Both the position numbers and the translations under genes were made by a program. A stretch of DNA of 64,000 bases from Dryomyza anilis (taxonomy: Eukaryota; Arthropoda; Insecta; Diptera; Dryomyzidae), in the NCBI GenBank assembly GCA_951804985.1, contig OX638131.1, forward strand, positions 62,071,500 through 62,135,499, read 5' to 3'. This document shows, piece by piece, positions 1 through 12,439 of this stretch; the first letter of the stretch is position 1, and the number at the start of each line of letters is the position of its first letter. The notes beneath the pieces were generated by a model. The model had not been told where the DNA came from, did no database searches, and saw only the letters and a program-made list of their open reading frames with translations.

Positions 1-52
<52 letters not shown>

Positions 53-68
53 TGATAGATAGATAGAG

Positions 69-117
<49 letters not shown>

Positions 118-160
118 TATATATATATATCTACATAGTTATACATATATATATATACAT

Positions 161-217
<57 letters not shown>
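1..217. repeat. (GATA)n then (TA)n microsatellite
   Basis: Bases 1-114 are GATA-type tetranucleotide repeats with a few interruptions. They run into a (TA)n tract that stops exactly where LINE homology begins at GGCC (218). No coding content. Confidence 0.95.
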
Positions 218-219
<2 letters not shown>

Positions 220-228
220 CCACATATA

Positions 229-1143
229 ATGGCATTAGGTGAAGCCCAGGTTAGTGAGGATGTAGATCCACTGGATTTTCAGATACCAGGGTACCACCTA
301 CTGCCATTGTTCTCTGCCCATAGGGGTCTCGCCCTTTTTATTCGAGGAGACGTTGCGTACCAGCACCAGCAGCAACATAGTGTTTCGGATAATGAATTTA
401 ATTCTATGTGGATTAAATTCAAAATCTTGCAACACATCATGCACTTGTGTTTTATTTATAGGAGTCCGAATCTAGATAGGGTTTCTACCTGTAACGAGTT
501 AGATGCACTATCAGATTCGATCTCAAATATTTTGGCACAGTTTCCAGGCAGTGAAATTGTTGTTGCTGGTGACTTTAATGTGAACACCGCCACTTGGTTG
601 AGCCACTCGGGTCTATCAACACAGGAGGGTTGTTATGTTGAGCTCACGCAACTGGTGAAGGAGCCGACGTACCTCCCACGCGTCGGCGGGCAGAGCCAAA
701 AAGTCCTAGACCTTTTTTTGACTTCGCATCTTGAAAAATATGATGTAAAAGTCCTTGCACCTCTTGGTAATTCCGACCACTGTATTGTTTCCGCTGCATT
801 TTCGTATTCTAGTTTACGCGTCTCTTCGATTAAAGCCCCGAAGAGAACTGTATGGCTTTACGAAAAAGCAAATTGGGTTGCGTTAAATGATTTTTTTCGC
901 AACTTTAATTGGAAATTGTGTTTCGCAGATAGAGACATAAATGCCGCGGCCTTAATGGTACAAAATATTATTTTATTGGGTATGCGGTCCTTCATACCTT
1001 CTAAAAAGATTAGCATTAAACCCAAGGACCACTCTTGGTTTAATGAGACTTGCAGGATTGCAGTCAGGTCAAAAGAGGAAGCCTTTCAGAATTGGCGTTC
1101 TAATAAGAATGCATTCAGGCTAGAAATCGCTGTAATGTCGTGA
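229..1143 (+). pseudogene. LINE ORF2, endonuclease part (copy 1)
   Basis: This is the apurinic endonuclease-like domain that nicks target DNA for target-primed reverse transcription. Visible motifs are MALGE (the catalytic Glu of the GET box; the Thr is Ala here), AGDFNVN near 565-580 and GNSDHC near 766-783, the last being the C-terminal catalytic Asp-His. The N-terminal part of the domain is missing. The frame ends at 1143 and the RT continues in a different frame from about 1140, so the polyprotein is broken here. Almost certainly not functional. Confidence 0.85.
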
Positions 1144-2915
1144 TCGCGCGTGAAAAGTTTCTACACGAACAAAACGCGCGCAAAAAGGTCCTTCTCTACC
1201 ATAGAGGTAGTAAAAATTTCTGGTCATTTGTTAAAAGGGTGAAGAATCAGTCGACATCGTCTACTCCAACCCTTGTTATGAATGGCCAGACCTTCACTGA
1301 CCCGGTTGATAAAGCTAATCTCTTGGCAGAATTATTTGCAAATAATTCAACGCTCCCAGATAGCAATCAACCACTGCCCGTTGAATTTGTTTCTTCTGCA
1401 ATGCCGGAGATACATTTTCGAACTCGGACAGTTAAAAAGGTTTTAGCAAATCTCAATATTAACAAAGCCTCCGGGCCAGATGGCATATCTGCCCACGTGT
1501 TGAAGAAGTGTGCGTCAACGCTGGCTTGTCCATTGCGTAACCTTTTCAACATCTCCTACACGACAGGAGTTTTTCCATCTTGTTGGAAGGTTGCCAATGT
1601 CCAGCCAGTTCCGAAAAAGGGTGAGGCTACGAACCCTGCTAATTACCGACCCATTGCAATATGCTCTGCGCTATCCAAGGTAATGGAAAGCGTAATAAAC
1701 TTCCACCTTGTGAACTATCTGGAGCGAAACGAATTACTTAGTGACCGGCAATATGGTTTCCGTAGGATCAGGTCCACCGGTGACTTGATGGCGGTCCTCT
1801 CCGAAAAGTGGAATAATTGTATTCATCTCTTCGGGGAGAGTAAGGTGGTTGCTCTTGATATTTCCAAGGCTTTTGATCGAGTGTGGCATGAAGCCCTGGT
1901 ATCAAAACTTATTGCATATGGTGTCGGTAATTCTTTTACTCGATGGATATCGAGTTTTCTCCAGGGTCGTTCAATACGAGTTGCGATGGATGGTGTTTTC
2001 TCAGAACAACATTCCATCAATTCTGGAGTCCCGCAGGGTTCTGTCCTATCCCCGTCCCTATTTCTGGTTTTTATCAATGACCTTCTGTCATCGACCCAGA
2101 ACCCAATCCATTCCTTTGCAAATGACAGTAACATTTGTCACTCATATTCGTTCAACAAGCGCCCAAACTCTTTGGAGATTGAGAGTAAAAGGCGCACAAT
2201 GAATGATACACTCAATAATGACCTTAAAGCAATCTCCAAGTGGGGTCTTGCAAATAGAGTTGATTTTAATGCTAGCAAGACCCAATGTTGCCTGTTATCT
2301 CACAAAAGAATGGATTCACCCCTCCATACCCTCAATATGGACTCTGTGGATATTGCGCAGTCAGCTGCTCTTGACGTTCTGGGCATATCAATTCAATGTG
2401 ACCTCCGTTGGAATGTTCACATATTTGATGTGTCGAAAGAAGCGGCCAAGTGCCTCGGTTTTTTGAAACGGTGTAAGACATACTTCACTCCCGCTGACTT
2501 GCGCATTGTCTACACCACCTATATTCGGCCTAAGATGGAATACAATTCGCACATATGGGCAGGGGCTTCAAAATCTTCCTTGGAGTTCCTGGATCGAATC
2601 CAACAACGTGCAATATATTTAATAGGGGATGAAAATATTTCATCCTCTATTGGTTCTCTTGAGCACCGAAGGACCGTAGGGTGTGTAAGCCTGTTTTATA
2701 GGTATTACAATGGTAAGTTGTCGAGGGAAATACATGGCCTGATTCCACCAGGTCGTGTATTCTCTCGTTCTACTCGGGCATCGAACCAATATTTTAATAT
2801 TGGGAAATTTAAAGCAAACATCCACCGACACTACTCATCTTTCCTCCTCCCTTTAACCTATAATCCTTTCTTTCGATCAACACTGTGCATTGCACGAATA
2901 GGGGGCATCGCCTGA
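1140..2915 (+). pseudogene. LINE ORF2, reverse transcriptase part (copy 1)
   Basis: This is a non-LTR reverse transcriptase of 591 codons with no internal stop. The order is a linker, then SGPDGI, then NYRPIAICSALSKVME, then the palm motif A ALDISKAFDRVWH (about 1850-1890), then NSGVPQGSVLSP (about 2020-2055), then the catalytic box. That box reads FAND rather than FADD (about 2116-2127), so the first catalytic aspartate is lost; the inverted copy keeps FADD. The C-terminal part matches the usual Jockey-type tail. It is joined out of frame to the endonuclease half. Confidence 0.88.
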
Positions 2916-2936
2916 GCGTTGGTTAATTTGTAAAAA

Positions 2937-3754
2937 AAAAAAATATATTAAAAACGGTATATCAAAAATATTAAAAAAGATATGCCACGCCCTTTTCCAC
3001 TCATAGACGGATGTAGCCATGTACAAAATTTTGAACTTTGACAACCCTATTTCACAATCGAAATCCAATAGTCAACTCAGGAAGGAGTTGCAATGTGTCA
3101 ACCCACTATTCGGAACCCTGCAAACCAGTTGTTGGCCGGCACCCATACTCTCGACTATATTACAAAGCGTCAGTTAATAATATTTCTAACACCTGAGAAC
3201 CAACCATAGCGACTACCAACCAACTCATTTAAATTTAGTATGAGTGTTTAATGGCTAGATCCGTCTATGAATAGAGAATATTACATTTAACTTTTTTAAT
3301 ATTTTTAATTTTTTATTTTCTAAAACATGAGCTTTTTATTTCCAGGGGATTTGGTGGTTGGTCTGGTAGAGTGGATTTTTGGTGGGTTGTGAGAAGCTCT
3401 CTATACTGCTAGACGTGACAATTTTATATTTAATTTTTTGACCTTTAACCTGTGAAATACACTTAAAACACCATTTTTTGCCCCCTTGTAATTGATTTAT
3501 ATGGGGTTACAGGGGGCAAGCGGATTTTTTTAAACATATATTTTTTTATTTTTATTTTAGAGAGGTGTAACATTTTTTGTGAGATGATCAGTAAACGGCA
3601 TATCTACCAAAAAATACTTAACACCCCCCAACTAAATTTGACAGCTTTCAATAAAAGTGAAGCACACAAACGGATTTATATTACATAAAGTCATATAGGC
3701 ATATTTCATTTTAAATCAATGAACGGATTTCCCCAACCCTCACAGATTTTTTTT
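2937..3754. repeat. Spacer between two convergent LINE 3' tails (left arm)
   Basis: About 820 bp of AT-rich DNA without a credible reading frame. It lies between the A-tail of the plus-strand LINE and the T-run of a truncated minus-strand LINE tail. The mirror image is at 6685-7502. Confidence 0.6.
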
Positions 3755-3815
3755 TTACAAATTAACCAACGCTTAGGGGATGCCCCCTGTTGATCGTAAG
3801 AAAGGATTATAGGTT
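3755..3815 (-). mobile_element. 60-bp LINE 3'-end stub, inverted
   Basis: A T-run followed by CAAATTAACCAACGCTTAGG and the complement of the LINE 3' end (compare 2855-2935). It is a severely 5'-truncated minus-strand copy of the same LINE family. Its mirror copy is at 6624-6684. Confidence 0.85.
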
Positions 3816-4515
3816 AAATTTGGTACAAATCTGTACCTTATTAAAGTAAGACAATTTTTAAATTTTGGATCTCTAGCTTATATGGTTCCCGAAATATGGC
3901 GGCTTAAAAAGTGAAAAAATAGGTAAAAACTCACAAAGGTGAGTTAACTTAATAAAGTACCGTATAAGGTCAACTGAGGTATCATTTGAAAGGTATAAAG
4001 ATGTGCCTTTAATATGATAATTTTATTTGTGTGTAAAGGTTAAAGGTCATTATCACATGATCTTAATTTTTGATAACACAATATTACTCAAAAACTCATA
4101 TTTTTAAAATTTTCAAAAAAATATGTTATTTCTGATTTTCTTTTTAACATTTGTATTAAATGTTATAAGTGTATTGTATTGGTTCTTGAGTTATAAATAA
4201 AAATGTGTAATCAAGTTAACTTAATTGCGTTTATCTAAACAAGTAGTTTCAAAGATATTACGATGACCTTTAATACGACGAACATTGGGAAAAACATAGC
4301 CAAAATGGTCGCATTGGAGGTAACTAAAAATTATGAAATTTAAACTTTTTTCATAGTTTTTCGTAAATTGGACACATTAATTATGTAGGGGAAAGGTCCG
4401 TAGGTTGGACATAGTTTTGACTATAACATTATATGTACAAATAAGTTAGTGGAATAATATATACCAATTTAAAGTGCATTTATGGTTACTTACAAATTTT
4501 AAAAAATATAGCCTA

Positions 4516-4620
4516 CTTTGGAAAACCCAAGAAAAATTGGTCAGCCATTTTTCCGTATGACATTTTAGCACTTTAAACCCTTATTTAAGGCTATTTGTCA
4601 AATTTTTTTTTAAATAAAAG
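4516..4620. repeat. ~105-bp direct repeat, unit 1 (left arm)
   Basis: The block starting TTGGAAAACCCAAGAAAAAT recurs almost unchanged about 325 bp further on (4841-4944). Mirror copies lie at about 5495-5598 and 5819-5923. Confidence 0.88.
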
Positions 4621-4840
4621 AACTTGTTGGGATCATATCGGATCAAGCAAATACTTATGTACTAATTAGTATGAACCTTAACCTACATGTCAGTATGAAA
4701 TTTATCTGCAACTATTTGCAACTAATTAATATAATTCGATTTTAGGATATCACAAAAAAAAATATATTTAAATAAAAAAAATAAAATTATATATATATAT
4801 ATTTTTACTAATCTCGTTTAACCCTGATATGCTACTTGTG

Positions 4841-4944
4841 TTTGGAAAACCCAAGAAAAATTGGTCAGCCATTTTTCCGTATGACATTTTAGCACTTTAA
4901 ACCCTTATTTAAGGCTATTTGTCAAAATTTTTTTTTAAATAAAA
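4841..4944. repeat. ~105-bp direct repeat, unit 2 (left arm)
   Basis: Second copy of the block at 4516-4620. Pairs of direct repeats inside inverted arms are a feature known from foldback elements. Confidence 0.88.
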
Positions 4945-5111
4945 AGTTAAAAAGGGTTAACTGAGTTGTTAATGGGTTAATGTAATCTATAAAAAATATA
5001 CTATTTTATTACAAGTTTCATTTTATGTTTAACCCACGTTCCAATTTTCAAAATGATGATACACGTATATTTTTTATTTTTCACTGGCTTCAAGAATCCA
5101 TCGTCAGTACA

Positions 5112-5327
<216 letters not shown>

Positions 5328-6623
5328 TGTACTGACGATGGATTCTTGAAGCCAGTGAAAAATAAAAAATATACGTGTATCATCATTTTGAAAATTGGAA
5401 CGTGGGTTAAACATAAAATGAAACTTGTAATAAAATAGTATATTTTTTATAGATTACATTAACCCATTAACAACTCAGTTAACCCTTTTTAACTTTTTAT
5501 TTAAAAAAAAATTTTGACAAATAGCCTTAAATAAGGGTTTAAAGTGCTAAAATGTCATACGGAAAAATGGCTGACCAATTTTTCTTGGGTTTTCCAAACA
5601 CAAGTAGCATATCAGGGTTAAACGAGATTAGTAAAAATATATATATATATAATTTTATTTTTTTTATTTAAATATATTTTTTTTTGTGATATCCTAAAAT
5701 CGAATTATATTAATTAGTTGCAAATAGTTGCAGATAAATTTCATACTGACATGTAGGTTAAGGTTCATACTAATTAGTACATAAGTATTTGCTTGATCCG
5801 ATATGATCCCAACAAGTTCTTTTATTTAAAAAAAAATTTGACAAATAGCCTTAAATAAGGGTTTAAAGTGCTAAAATGTCATACGGAAAAATGGCTGACC
5901 AATTTTTCTTGGGTTTTCCAAAGTAGGCTATATTTTTTAAAATTTGTAAGTAACCATAAATGCACTTTAAATTGGTATATATTATTCCACTAACTTATTT
6001 GTACATATAATGTTATAGTCAAAACTATGTCCAACCTACGGACCTTTCCCCTACATAATTAATGTGTCCAATTTACGAAAAACTATGAAAAAAGTTTAAA
6101 TTTCATAATTTTTAGTTACCTCCAATGCGACCATTTTGGCTATGTTTTTCCCAATGTTCGTCGTATTAAAGGTCATCGTAATATCTTTGAAACTACTTGT
6201 TTAGATAAACGCAATTAAGTTAACTTGATTACACATTTTTATTTATAACTCAAGAACCAATACAATACACTTATAACATTTAATACAAATGTTAAAAAGA
6301 AAATCAGAAATAACATATTTTTTTGAAAATTTTAAAAATATGAGTTTTTGAGTAATATTGTGTTATCAAAAATTAAGATCATGTGATAATGACCTTTAAC
6401 CTTTACACACAAATAAAATTATCATATTAAAGGCACATCTTTATACCTTTCAAATGATACCTCAGTTGACCTTATACGGTACTTTATTAAGTTAACTCAC
6501 CTTTGTGAGTTTTTACCTATTTTTTCACTTTTTAAGCCGCCATATTTCGGGAACCATATAAGCTAGAGATCCAAAATTTAAAAATTGTCTTACTTTAATA
6601 AGGTACAGATTTGTACCAAATTT

Positions 6624-6684
6624 AACCTATAATCCTTTCTTACGATCAACAGGGGGCATCCCCTAAGCGTTGGTTAATTTGTAA
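6624..6684 (+). mobile_element. 60-bp LINE 3'-end stub (right arm)
   Basis: Mirror of 3755-3815: a LINE 3' end followed by a run of nine A at about 6681. Confidence 0.85.
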
Positions 6685-7502
6685 AAAAAAAATCTGTGAG
6701 GGTTGGGGAAATCCGTTCATTGATTTAAAATGAAATATGCCTATATGACTTTATGTAATATAAATCCGTTTGTGTGCTTCACTTTTATTGAAAGCTGTCA
6801 AATTTAGTTGGGGGGTGTTAAGTATTTTTTGGTAGATATGCCGTTTACTGATCATCTCACAAAAAATGTTACACCTCTCTAAAATAAAAATAAAAAAATA
6901 TATGTTTAAAAAAATCCGCTTGCCCCCTGTAACCCCATATAAATCAATTACAAGGGGGCAAAAAATGGTGTTTTAAGTGTATTTCACAGGTTAAAGGTCA
7001 AAAAATTAAATATAAAATTGTCACGTCTAGCAGTATAGAGAGCTTCTCACAACCCACCAAAAATCCACTCTACCAGACCAACCACCAAATCCCCTGGAAA
7101 TAAAAAGCTCATGTTTTAGAAAATAAAAAATTAAAAATATTAAAAAAGTTAAATGTAATATTCTCTATTCATAGACGGATCTAGCCATTAAACACTCATA
7201 CTAAATTTAAATGAGTTGGTTGGTAGTCGCTATGGTTGGTTCTCAGGTGTTAGAAATATTATTAACTGACGCTTTGTAATATAGTCGAGAGTATGGGTGC
7301 CGGCCAACAACTGGTTTGCAGGGTTCCGAATAGTGGGTTGACACATTGCAACTCCTTCCTGAGTTGACTATTGGATTTCGATTGTGAAATAGGGTTGTCA
7401 AAGTTCAAAATTTTGTACATGGCTACATCCGTCTATGAGTGGAAAAGGGCGTGGCATATCTTTTTTAATATTTTTGATATACCGTTTTTAATATATTTTT
7501 TT

Positions 7503-9823
7503 TTTTTACAAATTAACCAACGCTCAGGCGATGCCCCCTATTCGTGCAATGCACAGTGTTGATCGAAAGAAAGGATTATAGGTTAAAGGGAGGAGGAAAG
7601 ATGAGTAGTGTCGGTGGATGTTTGCTTTAAATTTCCCAATATTAAAATATTGGTTCGATGCCCGAGTAGAACGAGAGAATACACGACCTGGTGGAATCAG
7701 GCCATGTATTTCCCTCGACAACTTACCATTGTAATACCTATAAAACAGGCTTACACACCCTACGGTCCTTCGGTGCTCAAGAGAACCAATAGAGGATGAA
7801 ATATTTTCATCCCCTATTAAATATATTGCACGTTGTTGGATTCGATCCAGGAACTCCAAGGAAGATTTTGAAGCCCCTGCCCATATGTGCGAATTGTATT
7901 CCATCTTAGGCCGAATATAGGTGGTGTAGACAATGCGCAAGTCAGCGGGAGTGAAGTATGTCTTACACCGTTTCAAAAAACCGAGGCACTTGGCCGCTTC
8001 TTTCGACACATCAAATATGTGAACATTCCAACGGAGGTCACATTGAATTGATATGCCCAGAACGTCAAGAGCAGCTGACTGCGCAATATCCACAGAGTCC
8101 ATATTGAGGGTATGGAGGGGTGAATCCATTCTTTTGTGAGATAACAGACAACATTGGGTCTTGCTAGCATTAAAATCAACTCTATTTGCAAGACCCCACT
8201 CAGAGATTGTTTTAAGGTCATTATTGAGTGTATCATTCATTGTGCGCCTTTTACTCTCAATCTCCAAAGAGTTTGAGCGCTTGTTGAACGAATATGAGTG
8301 ACAAATGTTACTGTCATCTGCAAAGGAATGGATTGGGTTCTGGGTCGATGACAGAAGGTCATTGATAAAAACCAGAAATGAGGACGGGGATAGCACAGAA
8401 CCCTGCGGGACTCCAGAATTGATGGAATGTTGTTCTGAGAAAACACCATCCATCGCAACTCGTATTGAACGACCATGGAGAAAACTCGATATCCATCGAG
8501 TAAAAGAATTACCGACACCATATGCAATAAGTTTTGATACCAGGGCTTCATGCCACACTCGATCAAAAGCCTTGGAAATATCAAGAGCAACCACCTTACT
8601 CTCCCCGAAAAGATGAATACAATTATTCCACTTTTCGGAGAGGACCGCCATCAAGTCACCGGTGGACCTGGTCCTACGGAAACCATATTGCCGGTCACTA
8701 AGTAATTCGTTTCGCTCCAGATAGTTCACAAGGTGGAAGTTTATTACGCTTTCCATTACCTTGGATAACGCAGAGCATATTGCAATGGGTCGGTAATTAG
8801 CAGGGTTCGTAGCCTCACCTCACCCTTTTTCGGAACTGGCTGGACATTGGCAACCTTCCAACAAGATGGAAAAACTCCTGTCGTGTAGGAGATGTTGAAA
8901 AGGTTACGCAATGGACAAGCCAGCGTTGACGGACACTGAATTCTGAAAGGCTTCCTCTTTCGACCTGACTGCAATCCTGGAAGTCTCATTAAACCAAAAG
9001 TGGTCCTTGGGTTTAATGCTAATCTTTTTAGAAGGTATGAAGGACCGCATACCCAATAAAATAATATTTTGTACTATTAAGGCCGCGGCATTTATGTCTC
9101 TATCTGCGAAACACAATTTCCAATTAAAGTTGCGAAAAAAATCATTTAACGCAACCCAATTTGCTTTTTCGTAAAGCCATACAGTTCTCTTCGGGGCTTT
9201 AATCGAAGAGACGCGTAAACTAGAATACGAAAATGCAGCGGAAACAAGACAGTGGTCGGAATTACCAAGAGGTGCAAGGACTTTTACATCATATTTTTCA
9301 TGATGCGAAGTCAGAAAAAGGTCTAGGACTTTTTGGCTCTGCCCGCCGACGCGTGGGAGATACGTCGGCTCCTTCACCAGTTGCGTGAGTTGATTGCACT
9401 CGGCAAACAGCTCAACATATGTTGATAGACCCGAGTGGCTCAACCAAGTGGCGTTGTGCACATTAAAGTCACAGGCAACAACAATTTCACTGCCTGGAAA
9501 CTGTTCCAAAATATTTGAGATCGAATCTGATAGTGCATCTAACTTGTTACAGGTAGAAACCCTATCTAGATTCGGACTCCTATAAATAAAACACAAGTGC
9601 ATGAAATGTTGCAAGATTTCAAATTTAATCCACATAGAATTAAATTCATTATCCGAAACACTATGTTGCTGCTGGTGCTGGTACGCAACGTCACTTCGAA
9701 TAAAAAGGGCGAGACCCCTATGGGCAGAGAACAATGGCAGTAGGTGGTACCCTGGTATCTGAAAATCCAGCGGATCTGCACCCTCACTAACCTGGGTTTC
9801 ACCTAATGCCATTATATGTGGCC
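7503..9823 (-). mobile_element. Jockey-superfamily non-LTR retrotransposon (inverted copy 2)
   Basis: The inverted partner of 218-2936. ORF2 is cut by a ~415-bp deletion at about 8930 that removes the end of the endonuclease, the linker and the start of the RT. A 5-bp duplication (GTGAG) near 8817 shifts the frame. In this orientation sequence related to LINE coding may continue slightly past the left-copy boundary (to about 9880) before similarity becomes unclear. Confidence 0.9.
7524..8756 (-). pseudogene. LINE ORF2, reverse transcriptase part (copy 2)
   Basis: 410 codons beginning at the MESVINFHLVNYLE region of the RT. Motif A (ALDISKAFDRVWH), the SGVPQG box and an intact catalytic box, FADDSN, are all present, in contrast to FAND in copy 1. 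The fingers part upstream is out of frame (8756-8989) because of the 5-bp duplication and the deletion. Not able to code for a whole enzyme. Confidence 0.88.
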
Positions 9824-9848
9824 TATAGACAGACACATGTGCATACAC
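8904..9848 (-). pseudogene. LINE ORF2, endonuclease part (copy 2)
   Basis: Endonuclease frame containing MALGETQ (intact GET box), CDFNVHNATW (the usual Gly before DFN is Cys) and GNSDHCLV. It ends in a short out-of-frame tail at the deletion junction, where the reading jumps straight to RT-linker DNA. It extends 12 codons further 5' than the left copy (HVSVYRPHI) and so shows some native upstream sequence. Confidence 0.85.
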
Positions 9849-9849
9849 A

Positions 9850-10849
9850 GAGAAAAAATTCGACCTCAGTGTGGACTGAGTCTATACGAAAGTTTTGCGA
9901 CATTTTCGCTACTGGGTGAATTTAAAACATACAAACATACTAATAGCGGGCACAGCTGAGACGAACAGATGAGAGCGTAAGCTAAACAGTGGTCAGTGTT
10001 ATGCCTTAGCCACCGTCTTCGTTCCGCACTCTTGCAGTCTCAACTATGCACGCAGTTAGCGCGGAGTAGGATGGGGGAGGGACGGAAAACAATCAACAAA
10101 CCTGAGCAATTGCAGAGCATAGAATGGCCCTTTGCGCTGGCAATTGCAATGAAAAAAACGACGAGTGCAGCAAGTCACAGGCAGCGAAAACCGGTTCTGC
10201 TCTATTATTGTTGTTGTGATTTTTGTATTTCTATTTTATTTTTAATTATTTGTTTTGCGTAATTTATTTTTATATTTTTATATTTTTAATAATATTTTTA
10301 TTGTCCACGACGAATGTAGTTTAATGTTATTGTTATTTAGTTAAATTTGTTATTTGTTTGGTTGATTGGTTGATGTTGCACATCTTTAAACATATAAAAC
10401 GACGGACGGAAAACGTTTAAATACTGGGGGACGACACGACACGTCCGTCTCCCATAAAAGCATTGACGCTACTGCCTGTGAACCTACCTGTGAACTACAG
10501 TAAAACTCTGTTTTTGACTCCCCAAGGTAATTGATTAAGGACTGCGCACGAAAAAATTGTCCATCACATTATTTACTATATCTTTTTTAAAAATTTAAAA
10601 ATTGTATGTAGGACGCTGTGGAATGAATATCAAAAAATGATATTTATAACTTCTTATCAGTGGACTAGTCCATAATCTTAAAAATGATAATCGAAGTGGA
10701 TGTAAAAAATGCATTTTGAACTTTCATTGAACTTATAAAAAAAATTACTAGGCAACTAAAAATTGAACCAAACACTATTTCGGCAATAAATTAGTTTAAA
10801 TAGGATCTGATCATTACACAGGGGGAAGGTTCTGGGAGAATAAAAGGGG
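9850..10849. other. No gene seen; possible LINE 5' flank, then AT-rich DNA
   Basis: The first 200 bp may hold remains of the LINE 5' region. The rest is unique-looking DNA with an 88-codon frame (9996-10262) that shows no recognisable features. Confidence 0.4.
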
Positions 10850-11125
10850 ATCTGTGACAAGAAAAAATCAAAGAAGATTACTAATATGTTCAAGAAAAAT
10901 CCCAAATATCCGGCAAAAAAGTGGCCAAACAACGGTATTGTTCGGATTCCTTTGTTCGTAGGATCAAAAAAAGATGTACTTAAGATGTTGAAGTACACTG
11001 GGGGAAAACCGTACCAAAATATTAAAAAGTATTTTTTTGAAAAATACAAGTGTTACATAATAAACGACGTCTTGGTCGACTTTTCACAACTTCCTTGTCG
11101 GGAATTTTATACTGCAGATTCATAA
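10850..11125 (+). CDS. Unrecognised ~90-codon frame
   Basis: An open frame follows a TAA at about 10847; the first ATG is at 10886. The product is basic and not low-complexity, with segments such as KYPAKKWPNNGIVRIPLFVG and NIKKYFFEKYKCYIINDVLV, which is unusual among the AT-rich frames here. I do not recognise the family. It could be an exon or transposon fragment, or chance. Confidence 0.25.
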   Translation: MCDKKKSKKITNMFKKNPKYPAKKWPNNGIVRIPLFVGSKKDVLKMLKYTGGKPYQNIKKYFFEKYKCYIINDVLVDFSQLPCREFYTADS

Positions 11126-11880
11126 GGAAATGTGGACCAAAAATTTAAGACCAAGAAGCAGACTAAAATTCCTAGACAGTTCCTTATTTTACCAGCAATC
11201 TTGTTACAAAAGTCATCACGGGCATTCAAGATTTCTTGGGGAATAAACATAAAGTGTCCACATTAATTTGGCCTAACCTAGTCTCCTGCAACATCCTCGA
11301 CTACAGTAAAAGGACCTTCAAGTGATACACAAGTAATAACGTCATTATGGTAACTCGACTTGCAATTCCAGAAATTTGGCCAATAGAAAGCTACTGAGCA
11401 TTGGTCAAAAATAAAATGTAGATCTGCCAGAAAAAAAAATTTTAAAAAACTTACCAATCATGCATTTATTTTAAAATATACATTAACATTTGAATTCCAC
11501 TTTAAAGGAAATGACTTGATTCGTAAAGTTATTTTGTCTTTTTTGTTCTAACGATGTTCAGAATCCTAGCCCTACTATTAAATATATTGTTACTAAAAGA
11601 GGTTATTTGCTCCACCGTGCAAGAGTAAAAAAGATACATGAAAAATTCAGCGCAGTGAGGCAGAGGACGAGAAAGAGATAGAAGATCAGCAAATTTAAAC
11701 ACATGTTTCCGAATGAAATGCAAATAGCATGAAGCATGCACAAAAAGTGCAGAAGCTTCTCGAAACATGTTAAAGCGTGTCGAACTGATGTATGCAGTAT
11801 ATAATGGCGCCGCATCTGAGACGTATCACTTTAGTAGTCATTGGAAATTGTGAAATTAAATTGTGAATATGCAGCAGCTG
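11126..11880. other. No gene seen
   Basis: AT-rich DNA without a credible frame on either strand and without a repeat partner noticed elsewhere in the window. Confidence 0.4.
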
Positions 11881-11881
11881 T

Positions 11882-11955
11882 TAGGTAGCTCAAGGTTAGT
11901 GCATTGGACTGCGAGCCGAAAGGTCCCAGGTTCAAGGCTGGACTGGAGCTAATAA
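11882..11955 (+). repeat. tRNA-like sequence (SINE head or tRNA pseudogene)
   Basis: An A-box-like TAGCTCAAGGTTAG is followed at the proper distance by a B-box-like GGTTCAAGGCT flanked by a CCAG/CTGG T-stem. The anticodon stem is mismatched and no acceptor stem pairs, so this is not a working tRNA. Confidence 0.55.
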
Positions 11956-12439
11956 CATCTTTTCATAGAAACATTTTTCTAACTGCGGTTCAATATAATA
12001 CTATCGACTGTCATTGCAAAATGCACTCAATACTGTAGAGTGCATATTTTGCAGAGGGAACTTCAAATACATTTGTGCAGATGTCATATTTCACAAATAT
12101 ATTATGTAATTTACATTGCCCCGCGTAAGAAATTTTTTTATCTCTGCAAAAATAGTTAAATACAAAAAAAAAGCCATATTTCAAAAATGTAAGTTTTATA
12201 AATTTATTGAAATTTTATTTATTTAAATAATTTTATTTAAATAATTGGACTATTCGCTGGAACGCAATAAGTTTATCCAGTGAATTAAGTAAATGACAAA
12301 CGGTCGAAATGTAAAAAATTAAAGTGAACGAATCACGTCCACTTTTAAAATATATGTGAAGATCGAAGTATGGTTAATATTTCCTAGATTCGTTTTCAAT
12401 AATTTACTACAAACATGTCCATAATAACAACAAAAAAAG

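Larger units (their letters stand above)
218..2936 (+). mobile_element. Jockey-superfamily non-LTR retrotransposon, 5'-truncated (copy 1)
   Basis: The segment contains the body of ORF2 (AP endonuclease, then reverse transcriptase) followed by a short 3' tail ending in an A-rich run at about 2930. The 5' end is cut inside the endonuclease, directly after a (TA)n tract; ORF1 is absent. A one-base frame change near 1140 splits ORF2. Jockey/CR1-like placement rests on the endonuclease-RT layout and the motif style; the exact clade is not determined. Confidence 0.9.

Noticed and set aside
1823..2134. 103-codon minus-strand frame and its mirror at 8305-8616
   Set aside because: Antisense shadows of the LINE RT frame.
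7371..7562. 63-codon frame present in both palindrome arms
   Set aside because: Presence in both arms follows from the inverted repeat and is not evidence of conservation; composition is AT-driven.
9996..10262. 88-codon plus-strand frame as a gene
   Set aside because: Composition and ending in a T/A-rich run give no support; no motif.
11882..11955. Functional tRNA gene
   Set aside because: No pairing acceptor stem and a mismatched anticodon stem.
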